A DNA stretch of 64,000 bases from Sporodiniella umbellata (lineage: Eukaryota; Mucoromycota; Mucoromycetes; Mucorales; Rhizopodaceae): NCBI GenBank assembly GCA_025677835.1, contig JAIXMR010000035.1:124001-188000 (forward strand), given 5' to 3'. The notes under the pieces were generated by a model, which was given only the letters and a program-made list of their open reading frames with translations, searched no databases and was not told the DNA's origin. The translations under genes and the position numbers were made by a program. Position 1 is the first letter of the stretch. Each line of letters begins with the position of its first letter. Below, in pieces: positions 1 through 10,015 of this stretch.

Positions 1-584
1 AGAATCGGTAAAAGGCTTTTGAAAGCCTTGATCATTTTGGGAGGACATTCGTTCCATGCATTCTCAATACGCTGTACTTCTGGCATCTGTAGACACTCAA
101 GGATTGCAGTGCAACCTGAGAAATCGCGGTAGGTGAAAAGCAAGGTAGATGCCGTCTGGATTAATTGGTGAATGATTGTTTTATTTGACTCCTTTGAGCT
201 ACAAATAACTTCATGTGCAAACACATGAGACAAAAAACGATGAAAGTCTAGCAGAGGGATGGCATTAACTCGCTTGTCAAAATGTATCAGCCAGGAATCA
301 TCGAGAACAACAAGACGGAAGAGCTGCGAATCAATATAAGCAATTTCTTTGGCAATTTCTCGATAGTCAAAATCGCCAAAGGCTTTCTCTTGAATAGCCT
401 GAATCCCCTTTGTCATTTGATCTAGTTTTTCTCTGATAGGAGAGTAATGCTTTTGAAGCAAAACATCATCTGGTGATTCAGATATGTTCTGTGAGATTTT
501 AGACAGACACTCAGCAGACTCGATGGAGGCTTGCGTCAATGGCGATAGGGGTATCAAAGGAAGTCGAGTCAAATTGGGCGGCAT
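1..584 (-). CDS. RasGEF (Cdc25-homology) domain protein, 5' part only
   Basis: The first 194 codons form one open frame read from an ATG at 584 to the window edge, so the C-terminus is missing. Residues 1-70 have no clear motif. From about residue 75 on the sequence follows the RasGEF catalytic fold: an early helix (IAKEIAYIDSQLFRLVV), the segment LDFHRFLSHVFAHEVI, and the characteristic block SGCTAILECLQMPEVQRI followed by ENAWNECP, equivalent to the 'N-F-x-S-L-x-A-I-L-x-G-L...RL-x-x-T-W' block of Cdc25/SOS proteins. Such proteins load GTP onto Ras or Rap GTPases at membranes. No REM domain lies between the start and the catalytic part, so this is a short-N-terminus type or the domain is divergent. 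The gene is divergent from RHO1, with a 1.7-kb shared upstream region. Family is confident; the substrate GTPase is unknown. Confidence 0.8.
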   Translation of the reverse strand, partial: MPPNLTRLPLIPLSPLTQASIESAECLSKISQNISESPDDVLLQKHYSPIREKLDQMTKGIQAIQEKAFGDFDYREIAKEIAYIDSQLFRLVVLDDSWLIHFDKRVNAIPLLDFHRFLSHVFAHEVICSSKESNKTIIHQLIQTASTLLFTYRDFSGCTAILECLQMPEVQRIENAWNECPPKMIKAFKSLLPI

Positions 585-2282
585 AATAAATTTGAGAGAA
601 AAAAGGAGTAAAAGAAAAAAAAAAAGTTAAAATTTATTGCTTCGAAAGGAGGAGATTTTAACATCACACTTAGAAAGTCCTACTAGCTCTATTTTTTTTT
701 TGCACAATTTTGATTTGGTGTATTTAAGCGTACATCTGTACATAATTTTTTTTAAAGAAGGCCTAGGACTAATACAATGCTCTCCTCCTTTTGCAAACTG
801 CTCTTTTTTTATTTGAAAACATCATCAACATACTTGCAATTTCTCAATCAAACCAAGCTCCGAACATTACACCAGTTTACTATGTGTGCAACTTCAAAAA
901 AAGAGGAAATACAACTTTCTTTACCAAACAACTTATAAAGCATACAAACCAACGGTAATTTATACTGAAAAAATTAGAAGGTACAGATACATGCATATCA
1001 AGACAAATAAAAAAATACCAGATATACACTACTAACAAAGTATGAGGTGCTCAAACGAATGATCCTTTGTTTGATATGTCGCATTCAAAACATAAAAATA
1101 TAAAATAGGTATTTACATAGCAACACTCAGTAAAAACTGATGAATCAGCCTAGTCCATTTTCTTTTGAGTTTAGATTTAAAATCTATTGAAGCGAATACA
1201 GCTTCTAAAAGGTTCCCAAATCTAGATAAGCAAAGAGACTAAACACAGTTTTTGGTAACGCTTACCCATTTAAATTGAAGTATTATGGTTTCTCAAAGCC
1301 GTGTTGAGACAAGATTGAAGTCTGAACTATTCAAAATTATTCTGCAACCGTTTTAATAGGCCTCATTACTAGAAAACTATAACTTGCCCAAAACGCACGT
1401 AGATATCTTTGAAGAGAAAGAAATGGCAGTCTAGGTGTTTGGACATGAGCCTTCTTCGTTCTTTACTAAACAGGCCTTATTTTTGTCTAAAAAATACAGT
1501 GTGTTTCTTTTGATTATTTGAAATTATTCTGTCAGTACTGAATGAAATGTTCACTTTCTGTTTATGTTTTACGTCAAGTTCATCAGCTTTTTTTTCTTCA
1601 TGGACACAGCCAAATGCACCATAAAGCAGCAGCTATATACTGCAACAAAAAAGGCTGATTAGGCTAAATACAGATTTTTCAAAATATACGTCTTTTGAAG
1701 TAAAAAAGCTCTCTAAAAAAAGATATATCTAACATGGTGTTAAGTCAACCGTATCGTTGATTTACTTGCTCAAAAGCCTGATCGGAGTTTATAATTCTAC
1801 AGGAACGCTCTCCAAACAGAACGATCAGCTTGGTGGGTGTTAAAAAGCAGGTTAAATGGTAAAACAGCCCTTATAAGAAAGTTGAAGTATATCATAAACG
1901 CTTTGTGTGCACGATATGTATGCATATGCTGATTTAAGAGCAGAATTTCTTTTCCAAATGTGATTTGATTCAAAAGCTTAGTCTTTACAGTTCAATAAAC
2001 TGCATGTGAAATGGAAGCATATCGCTTTCTTTAATGCCAGATATCTGTATTGGGCTTATATCACTTGCATCAACGCTAGAGTATTTTACAGATCAACTAA
2101 ATATTGCGCCATGCACAAAAAAAAACTAGTTACCGCTCCTAAAAAACGCTTTCGGTTCTATCTCTTCAAACACAAAAAGAAAAATAATAAAATAAAAAAT
2201 AAAGTAAAAACATTTTTGGGTTTTTATATTTCGGGGAATTTATTTCTTAGTTTATTAATCTTTTTCCTTTGTTTTATAAAGA
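585..2282. other. Intergenic region between divergent RasGEF and RHO1
   Basis: About 1.7 kb of AT-rich sequence that should hold the promoters of both flanking genes. I see short A/T runs but no convincing gene, repeat or RNA. An open frame that runs into the RHO1 start from 2006 is lysine/phenylalanine-rich and looks like a chance read-through of the 5' leader. Confidence 0.6.
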
Positions 2283-3166
2283 ATGGCTGAAATCAGAAGA
2301 AAACTTGTTATTGTTGGGGATGGTGCATGCGGTAAAACATGTTTATTGATTGTCTTTTCAAAAGGCACTTTCCCTGAGGTAAGAGAAAAAGAAGGCAATG
2401 GAATGTCTTTTTTTTTTTTTTTTTTTTTTTGTCATTAAATTCAAAATACAAACACATAATTATACACTTGTATATACCTACATTTGTATAAATATACGAA
2501 CTTTAGTTTTACGTTCCCACCGTCTTTGAGAACTATGTTGCAGATGTTGATGTAGATGGCAAGCGTGTTGAATTAGCCTTATGGGATACTGCAGGTATAT
2601 AAATACACTAATATACATATACACTCGTAAACACTTGTGTTGGTTTATGAAGAAAGATAGTTTACTCATTCTTTTTTTATCATTCCCTTCTTCTTTTTTT
2701 TCTTTGGAATAGGTCAAGAGGATTACGACCGTCTTCGTCCTCTTTCTTATCCAGACTCTCATGTTATCTTGATATGTTTTGCTGTCGACTCACCTGATTC
2801 TTTAGACAACGTTCAAGAGAAGGTAAAGTGAAATATGTAACAAAGCTGGACACACACTAATACCCCTTGTATCTACAGTGGATTTCTGAAGTTCTTCATT
2901 TCTGTCAAGGTCTTCCTATTGTCTTGGTCGGCTGTAAGAAGGATCTCCGTAACGATCCCAATACCATTGAAGAATTGAGAAGAAACTCCCAAAGACCTGT
3001 TAGCTACGAAGAAGGGGCTGCCGTTGCTCAAAAAATCAGCGCATACAAATACTATGAATGTTCCGCCAAGACAGGAGAGGGTGTTCGTGATGTATTCCAG
3101 GAAGCAACTCGTGCTGCCTTGATGGTTAACAAAAAGAAGAAGAGCAAGGGTTGCACTGTTTTGTAA
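2283..3166 (+). CDS. RHO1: Rho1-type small GTPase
   Basis: Four exons: 2283-2378, 2507-2594, 2713-2822, 2879-3166 (193 aa, the normal Rho size). The P-loop GDGACGKT, switch [10 protein letters not shown], switch [20 protein letters not shown], the GCKKDLR guanine-specificity loop and ECSAKTG are all intact. The C-terminus is lysine-rich and ends in CTVL, a CAAX box of the geranylgeranylated type, so the product is membrane-anchored. The Rho-specific insert ([11 protein letters not shown]) is present. In fungi Rho1 activates protein kinase C and beta-1,3-glucan synthase and controls wall integrity and actin polarity. One oddity is FPEFYVPTV, where most Rho1 proteins have FPEVYVPTV; the change sits exactly at the exon 1/2 junction, and the only AG near by gives this residue. 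Intron 1 contains a T run of more than 20. A transposon-like element begins 13 bp after the stop codon, so the 3' UTR probably lies in it. Confidence 0.95.
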
Positions 3167-3179
3167 TGTTTTACTTATA

Positions 3180-4540
3180 CAGTCGTTCCAACGCCAAAGG
3201 GCGGTTTTTTAAATAAATGGGCGGGTAATAAATTTTTCCAAAGTACGGAATTTTACTTCTCGAAGGACGGTTTTTTAAATCTCGAAGGGCGGTTTTTGAG
3301 ATAGCAAAGGGCGGTTTTTTTTTTTTTAAAGGTTTTTATTTGTTGCTCCGCGTAGCTTGAAAATGTAGTTTTCAGCAAGAGACGGTTGCAATTATGCTTT
3401 ATATTATAGAGTAAGGGAATTACGGGGGTTTTTTTTTTTCATTTCTGCATTTCACTTAATTTCTTTTTTTATATTTCAGCGGTTCACTTGTTTTTTTTAA
3501 GAAAATATCATGATTGTTATTTCTCGCGAGGAAGCAGTATGTTTGTTTTATGCTGTGCCATACAATGAAGAGAATGTTAGAAAATATACCAAGATCATCG
3601 ATGAAATGGAAGCTATAACCATTTGTTACTCTGAAAATCCTAGGCGCCCATTTCTTTGCTCGCTAAAATCGATGGAACTTGATCCATCAGAATATAAACA
3701 ATACCCTGCAATTTTGCGGGTAGCAAAACATTCAAGCAGTTTTGAGACAACACAAGCTTTTAATAAATAAAAGAGTTTTTCAAATGTAGTTAGTTGATTT
3801 AGATTAGCAGTGAGAGGGGAGCAACATCTTTGAGCGATGAAACAAGTCTTCTCTGCCATCGAATCTAAATAAAGTTCTTTTTTCAACAATTCCGTACTCG
3901 GATTCTAATACATTGGCATTACCCTCCTTCGTTTTTAATTTGCGACAGTAGCCTAATACATTATATCCTTCTTGTTTGAGGTTAGTTATTTATTTTTTAT
4001 ATCTTTCATATAGTGTAGCGATACATTTTAATAATGTATATACAATGTGATAATGATTAATACTGTAATAATGATAATAATAAACACTTTACTTACTTTT
4101 AAAGTGGTCTGTTGGTAAATACGCAGTATCCAAGAATTGTTTGAGCTGCTGTTTGAACCCTACAAAAAGGATATGCTTAGTTATTGAAGTCGGAAAAAAT
4201 ACTTCTGGATAAGTACCAAACATGATTTTATTGTTCGTTTTGACAGCTTCATGTGTTTCTTTATCCTTGCCTTCAATTGTCTCTTTTGATGTATGGGGGT
4301 TAAACACTATCAACTGTTTCTTTTTATTTATTAAGGTATTTTTATCCGACTAAAAGTAAACTTGTTATCTTATGTATATTTTTCTATTTCATCTTTGACG
4401 ACTTCTATTTTATCTTTGATGATTTCTAAATAATCATTGAATTCTATATAAATTATATCATTGTCTTTTATAATGAAGATATTATTCTCCATTCTATTCT
4501 TCGAGGTTTAAAAAAGCGCCCTTTGGCGTTGGAACGATTA
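3180..4540. mobile_element. TA-flanked terminal-inverted-repeat element (1.36 kb)
   Basis: The ends are inverted copies of about 30 bp: left 3180-3212 (CGTTCCAACGCCAAAGGGCG then a T run and AAA), right 4508-4540 (the reverse complement, with one G/C difference and two changes in the outermost four bases). Both ends are flanked by TA (3178-3179 and 4541-4542), as expected for Tc1/mariner-type insertion, and the left end starts CAGT. The left subterminal region repeats the motif GGGCGGTTTTT or a close variant four times between about 3195 and 3320. The interior has no recognisable transposase, so this looks like a non-autonomous or decayed element. TIR structure is directly visible; superfamily assignment is inferred from the TA/CAGT ends. 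Confidence 0.7.
3510..3770 (+). CDS. Hypothetical 86-aa protein inside the TIR element
   Basis: An ATG-initiated open frame starting MIVISREEAVCLF and ending in TTQAFNK, with a mixed, protein-like composition (SENPRRPFLCSLKSMELDP) unlike the surrounding AT-rich DNA. It has no DDE motif, no helix-turn-helix and no membrane segment. It might be a host gene fragment carried by the element, a decayed element gene, or chance. The 5' leader is T-rich and ends in AAAATATC just before the ATG. No function is proposed. Confidence 0.3.
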   Translation: MIVISREEAVCLFYAVPYNEENVRKYTKIIDEMEAITICYSENPRRPFLCSLKSMELDPSEYKQYPAILRVAKHSSSFETTQAFNK

Positions 4541-4606
4541 TATATCCTTTATTACTTCTTATGTTTTTTTCTTTGAGACAGTCATTTCTGAGATTAAAGA
4601 ACTGTA

Positions 4607-4924
4607 CAGTGCCTCCACCCCACCAATTTTTTGCTTTCTAACGAGCTGATTTCGCTTTAGTCTCCGACCAATTTTCGTTTTGGTAAGGGCTCATTTTTCG
4701 CTTTTACATCACCCAATCTTCGTGTCTTTAACTTGTGTGTCTACATTTTAGTGAACAACAACCTTTTCTACAAAGACGGACAGGGCAAAATTTTGGATGA
4801 TCAAGGAAACGACGCTGTGGAATGGGAGGAGGAGGTCGACCCTTACAAGTTAAAGACACGAAGAGTGGGTAATGTAAAAGCGAAATCAGCTCGTTGGAAA
4901 GCAAAAATTGGGGTGGGGGCACTG
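4607..4924. mobile_element. 318-bp MITE with long inverted repeats, Tc1/mariner-like ends
   Basis: The element begins CAGTGCCTCCACCCC and ends GGGGTGGGGGCACTG, flanked on both sides by TA (4605-4606, 4925-4926). The right inverted repeat spans about 4845-4924 (80 bp). The left arm matches it in two blocks, 4607-4658 and 4699-4732, interrupted by a roughly 40-bp insertion that partly duplicates the arm (CGCTTT occurs at both block edges). The short interior between the arms, about 4735-4844, lacks a transposase. It lies only 66 bp from the end of the neighbouring TIR element but has unrelated ends. Confidence 0.8.
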
Positions 4925-7619
4925 TACCGATATGACTCAGTACTTTTTATGGGTATTTGAAAGGTGCGTTGATCTTTAAAAATTCTTACTTCACTATTTA
5001 TTATCAGCTATTTTTTTCAAAACAAAAAAAAGGTAGTCAGATCTTATTAGGCCCATCAAGCCTTCAGCGTAGAGACTTTTAAAATTACTGATGGCCTACA
5101 AAATACACACAAGATTTTAGTTAATTAGTACCTCTGATATATTTTTTTGGTATAATAACAAAAATCAGTTGGTACTATTGATTTTTTTTTTTTTTTTTTG
5201 ATAAACTCAAAAGTATTTTTAGGGCGAGTACTGCACCAAATTATTTTTGCAAAGCGCCACATTTCTATGTTACTATTTGTTTTCATAGATTTATACTGTT
5301 GTAAACCTTGTAGGTAATATTTCAAACTCAATGCTTCATCTTTTTACTGTGTGCTTTTTTAAATCAACAAAATGTCTACTGTTTTTTCTCTCAAATCTCC
5401 ACTGCTATAGAGCTTCCTTCGTACATACCACCGCCTTTACCTACCTTCTTCAGTGAGAAATTACATTTTCTTTTTATTGAGTGTAGTACTCAACAAATAT
5501 TATCATCAAAAGACTATGATTAAAAAATTCAGTTTGCTTCCTCCATCTATTTTTAAGGATTGGATAATCCGATACGCTTTTGATCTAAGTGCTACATAGC
5601 ATTAAGCGTTTGTTGGTTTTTTTTTTTTATTTTAATTTGACAGTTCTCTTTCTATCACAGGTCACACTTTCTTGTAAAAAAAAAAGATGTATCTTTTTAG
5701 TTCGATCGACACTTAATGATTAACAATGAGAAAGAAAGCTCTCATTCCCAAGGGTTTAATTAAACATCCACATCACATAAAACTATCTTCATGAGAAAAA
5801 ATAAATTGCTGTCAGGTATACGACTAAGCCTTTTTTTAAAAAGAAAACTCAAAAGGGGTCAATTTAACTGCTTATCTTAACCAAATATAGCAGTGAGCTG
5901 AATAGCTATTCAAGCCTCAATACTACAAAATGCACTTTCCATGTATTTTTTTTTAACAAGATTAAAGCTTCCCTTGCTACTCTAACGATTTCTGCAAATT
6001 GACAACTTAACTCCTGCCGAGCAATGTCAGTGATTAGCGTTTACCTTTACTGAAAATAGATGAGTACGTAAGGGCTATAGAAAACCGTTGTACTACCTGT
6101 CACAGTTATGATTCATTATAGTGGTATTGGCAAGACGGAGACAAAAGACGCGGTAAAAGATTAGCCTTATGAATCAAAATCGCTTACCAAAAACGATCTT
6201 TCTAGATTTTGATCTGAATATACTTTTGTGGTTAAACGATATAAAGGGATAAAGGGTTATAGTAATTTTTATTTTATTTCGAGTGCTTCTAAGAATAAAG
6301 GCGCGGCTTGAGGTCTTAAACCCACGTTTATCATCTCCGTTTCAATAGCATTACAGATGAAAGCACTACTACCTGTTGGCTTAATGTGTATATACAGGAT
6401 TATTAGAGCTGTAAAAAGACTGTTTTGTAGCGCACTAAAATTGTATTGTAGATCTATAAAAAGATGTAGTATAAACTTCTGTTTTATGCATTTATGTTAC
6501 CATCAAAACATTTTAGAATGTCATAAGAATGATGTCAAAAGCGAAAAATCATTTGGCTATAATAAAACAATATTCGATACAGGTAAATACAAATAATAGA
6601 ACTCAAAGAAAATAAACTAGATTATGTAACTAAAGCTGCTTAGTGTGTCTGTGAACTTATAAATTTATGTACTATCTTGTACATACTTTGTATAAATACA
6701 AAAAAGTTCAGACGTTGTGTATATTCTTCACAGCTAATAAAGAACTATTGCCTTCTTTACTAAGGCTATAAAATAGAAATGTTGGAACGGAGAAGGCCAT
6801 TTTGATCTTTAACAAAAAACACTTTTTACAAAAACAATCTAATATATATACACCTTCCTTATAGATACCTCAAATATAGAAGGAGCTCAATACAAAAGAT
6901 GTCCAAGCATGCTACAGTGTTTTTTTTATGACATCCCCCTTCTTTTGTACTTGACATAAGTTTTGAACTTTTTATTTACACTCGAGGCTATCGAATACAG
7001 AAAAAGCTTACGTGGGTAGGAAAAGCCAACTTGATATGTTTTCTCAAAGAATGATAATAAAAATAGTACTAGTAAACCTTAATCAACTTGTTCTGATTGT
7101 GAGACCAAATCAAGCATCTCTCTATTCTGCCGAAACTGCTTTTTCTGTTTCCCCATCAGATAATGATGACATACTTTATATTATACAAAAAAATTCTAGA
7201 GAAAGAGCGTTGACTATCAAAATTACTATAGAGTTGACTTTTGTTGGCATGGGAGCTACCAATTATCGAACATAATCTAAGAAACAGTCAAAAAGAATGA
7301 GCGTGCATTCAGGTCTTGCAAGAGTTTCAATCTGCGGTTCAGTCACCTCAAGAAAGCAGTTTTGGAATATCCCTGAGTATTTTGATGATGTATTTAACTT
7401 GAAAGTAATGCAGAGAGAAAAGGGGTAAATTACACGAAATTAGACCACTGAAATGGATCTATTGGCTCCTAGCATACTATCAAAAAACTTTAAAAATTTT
7501 GTCATACCTGCAGGAGATTGTTGATTACCAAGTAAAGTATTAAAGAACAAGCAAATGAAAACTAACCAAACAAAATCGAAACCCAAGGAGTGTTGATAAA
7601 TATAAGTTGGTTGATCAAG

Positions 7620-7900
7620 AGGCTCAATATATCTTCGTTGTGAGAAGGACTTGAAATGTTACGCCAATTAGGCAATATATTTGCGGTGAAACCAGAAATC
7701 ATGAAATTCATACTATCCGAAGGCTATATAGCAAGATTGAATTCATCCCCATTCTATCCTTACTTGGAAAAGCGAAATGATTCCAAATTATAAAATTCAG
7801 ATCATTTGTTGGTACTTTGATAGACGGCACCCTTAAGTGTATGTTCAAGGATAACTACTGAAAATATGGAACAAAAAGGTACAGAAATAATCATTGTATT
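7620..7900 (+). pseudogene. Possible decayed DDE-transposase fragment
   Basis: In one frame the sequence reads FRSFVGTLIDGTLKCMF, a stop, then KYGTKRYRNNHCIEV. The order 'hydrophobic-G-x-x-D-G-T' followed by a Y-R-N segment resembles the first catalytic Asp region of DDE_Tnp4 transposases. Several stops break the frame and no inverted repeats were found around it. This is weak similarity judged by eye. Confidence 0.2.
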
Positions 7901-8487
7901 GAGGTTCTATGAAAATAAATATGCTTTTTTTTTTTTTGCCTTTAATTTATCTCAATCTTAGCTTATGAATCAACGCTATTTAACCCCAAAAAAAAAAGTA
8001 TTGTTCTCTGCTCAACAAAGAAATTTTAGAGGACAAAAGTAGCGTTTTGTAGAAGTGTCGTACTAACCTGTTTGTAGTCTGATGTCATCTTTCCCTAGCC
8101 TATCACTTTTATGTTTTTACAGAGCAAAAGTAGTATCATTTTGATATCATTGAAAGACTTCCAATGTTTGTTTTTTTTTGTATAGGGATCGGTAGTAAAG
8201 TAACAGCACAGAGTGTGTAACTGTGGCGTTCCACAAGTTTGATCATCGCTCTGCTTTGTTTCAAAATAAAATCGAGGTGTAGTAAATTCAAATGAGTTAT
8301 CTGTACTACTTCTATGTTGTTTCTGAGAGAATAAACCATAAAGAATATCTAAAGGTTAATTAGATTCACATTAGATTTTTAGTCTAAAATCAAAGAATAG
8401 CTTGTCAAATGTAGAAAACAATTTTTGTGTAACTCTTAAGAGATCTACACCTATTTTTGATGTCATTACCCGAATCTGAAATTAGAA

Positions 8488-8496
8488 TATAAATAG
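8488..8496 (+). promoter_or_regulatory. TATA-like box upstream of the CAS1-like gene
   Basis: TATAAATA lies about 65-70 bp upstream of the ATG at 8560, with an AT-rich spacer and a CT-rich stretch before the start codon. Position and sequence fit a core promoter, but in such AT-rich DNA the motif can occur by chance. Confidence 0.3.
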
Positions 8497-8559
8497 TACC
8501 AATGATTTGTCTCTGTTTTTTTCTTCTCATTTTCGTTCACTTCCCTAGCTGGATTTCTC

Positions 8560-9571
8560 ATGTTTTCACAGAAGAGCTCATTTATCCAAAAAAGTGCTTT
8601 ACGTATTTCATTTATATTATTTATATTTTTAATGGGATATGTCTCCTATAGTTACTTTGTCTCAAGTAAGATAAATAAAGCTCTCTATTTTTTTTTGTTA
8701 AAGCTCTGTAGTGCCTATAAGACACTGCCGGGATATGCTAAAAGAAGGCAGATGGGAAAACACAGAGAGTTACAGGTGGATTTCTTTTGGTCAGACGAAA
8801 GAATATATAGGGCAAGAACTGGACGGTTGCCTAAGAAATCGACAAGTGATCTATGTAGGCGATTCAATCATGAGAGAACAGTACTATGCAATGGTGGAAC
8901 TTTTTAGACCGGGAAGGCCCGAGCAGCAGGCACTGCATGAGGATCAGAAAGTCTATTTAGAGAAACAAAACGTGACAATAGAGATATGGTGGGACCCTTT
9001 TCTGGACACAAACCGGACTCTTCGTTTGCTCGAAGGCAAGGGTGACACTCGGCCAGCACTTTTAATTTTGGACACCGGTGTGTGGTACATGAAAGACTTG
9101 GGTCGTCAGTATTTACACGCTTGGAAGCAGGCTATCGACCGAGTACTGAATGGAGTTGAGCGCTACTCAATTGCAGAGCGAGTTCTAGTGTCACCAGTAG
9201 AAGCTTTAGAATTTCCAATGCTTTCACCTCTACGTAAGAAAGTGATGACCTCCGACAAAATCAGATTGATGAATAACTATCTACGAGAGAGGGAACGAAC
9301 TCGCCATCCCTCTACTAGCCCTTGGGCCGTACCTTTTGTCTGGAACCAAATGACAGCTACCAGCTATAATCAAACACAAGACGGTCTACATTTCCAATCC
9401 CCTGTAACTCGGGCTCAAGCTCAGATCGCGGTAAATTACCTCTGTCCCGTCCATAGTAGATTGGATTCTATTGTTTGTTCCCAGATTTCTCCTTATACCT
9501 ATTTTTTTTTCACATTTTGTATTTTTTCTGCTCTTGCTTTGCTCATACTGATTTCTTATCGTCGTTCATAA
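8560..9571 (+). CDS. CAS1-like SGNH/PC-esterase membrane protein
   Basis: Two exons (8560-8665, 8712-9571; 46-bp intron) give 321 aa. A membrane anchor at about residues 14-34 is followed by a luminal SGNH-type esterase domain: the opening CRDMLKEGRW, the nucleophile block VIYVGDSIMREQ (GDS), a central LILDTGVWYM block, and the closing DGLHF with the Asp-x-x-His pair. The tail ends in a second hydrophobic segment (about 295-315). This arrangement matches the N-terminal catalytic part of CAS1/CASD1 proteins, which O-acetylate glycans in the Golgi, but the large multi-membrane acyltransferase half is absent. The protein could be a glycan O-acetyltransferase working with a separate partner, or an O-acetyl esterase. 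The fold is confident; the substrate is unknown. Confidence 0.8.
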
Positions 9572-10015
9572 TAACGCACTTTTATGTATATATATTCTTA
9601 TTCATTAATAAAATTCGCATCATGTAAGAGATCTTGTAGTATCATATTTATCTCAGACATTTTTATGTCTCTCTCTCTTTTTTTTTTGTTGAAATGTACA
9701 TTCTTGGAACTCGTACGTCTCTAGAATTCCAATACAATTCACTTGATGCACTTGTTAGAGAAGCCTTCATTTTTGTTAGTTATATGGGATATATATCTGT
9801 AATATTTCATATTTATGTAAAGCATATACTGAACATTAGATTAATTTATAAATCCGTAAAAGCATACTGAATGACCTGACAAAGCTAGTTTTTTTTTTTA
9901 AAAAAAAAATAGACTGAATGGAGAAAGAGACGCTCAGCATCTGGGAATTTTATTTTTTTTAGTTTGGACTAAAGGGCATGGGACAAGCAAATCTACATGC
10001 AATTGTATTAAAACT
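9572..10015. other. Convergent intergenic region
   Basis: The space between the tail-to-tail CAS1-like and caleosin genes. It contains a perfect T11-A10 palindrome at about 9889-9909 that could fold as a hairpin. Nothing else is recognisable. Confidence 0.5.

Larger units (their letters stand above)
4927..8559. other. Gene-poor AT-rich region
   Basis: About 3.6 kb without a supportable gene. Open frames at 6357-6596 and 7012-7275 have no recognisable motif and compositions expected of AT-rich noise. Around 7620-7880 short blocks interrupted by stops (for example FVGTLIDGTLKCMF followed by KRYRNNHCIEV) faintly recall the catalytic region of DDE_Tnp4/harbinger-type transposases and may be a decayed copy. 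A TATA-like sequence before the next gene is listed separately. Confidence 0.5.

Noticed and set aside
2006..2290. 94-codon frame running into the RHO1 start
   Set aside because: Lys/Phe-rich chance frame over the RHO1 leader; it overlaps the RHO1 start in another frame and has no motif.
3626..4313. Minus-strand frames in the TIR element (3626-3889, 4089-4313)
   Set aside because: No conserved motif; the first is the shadow of the plus-strand frame.
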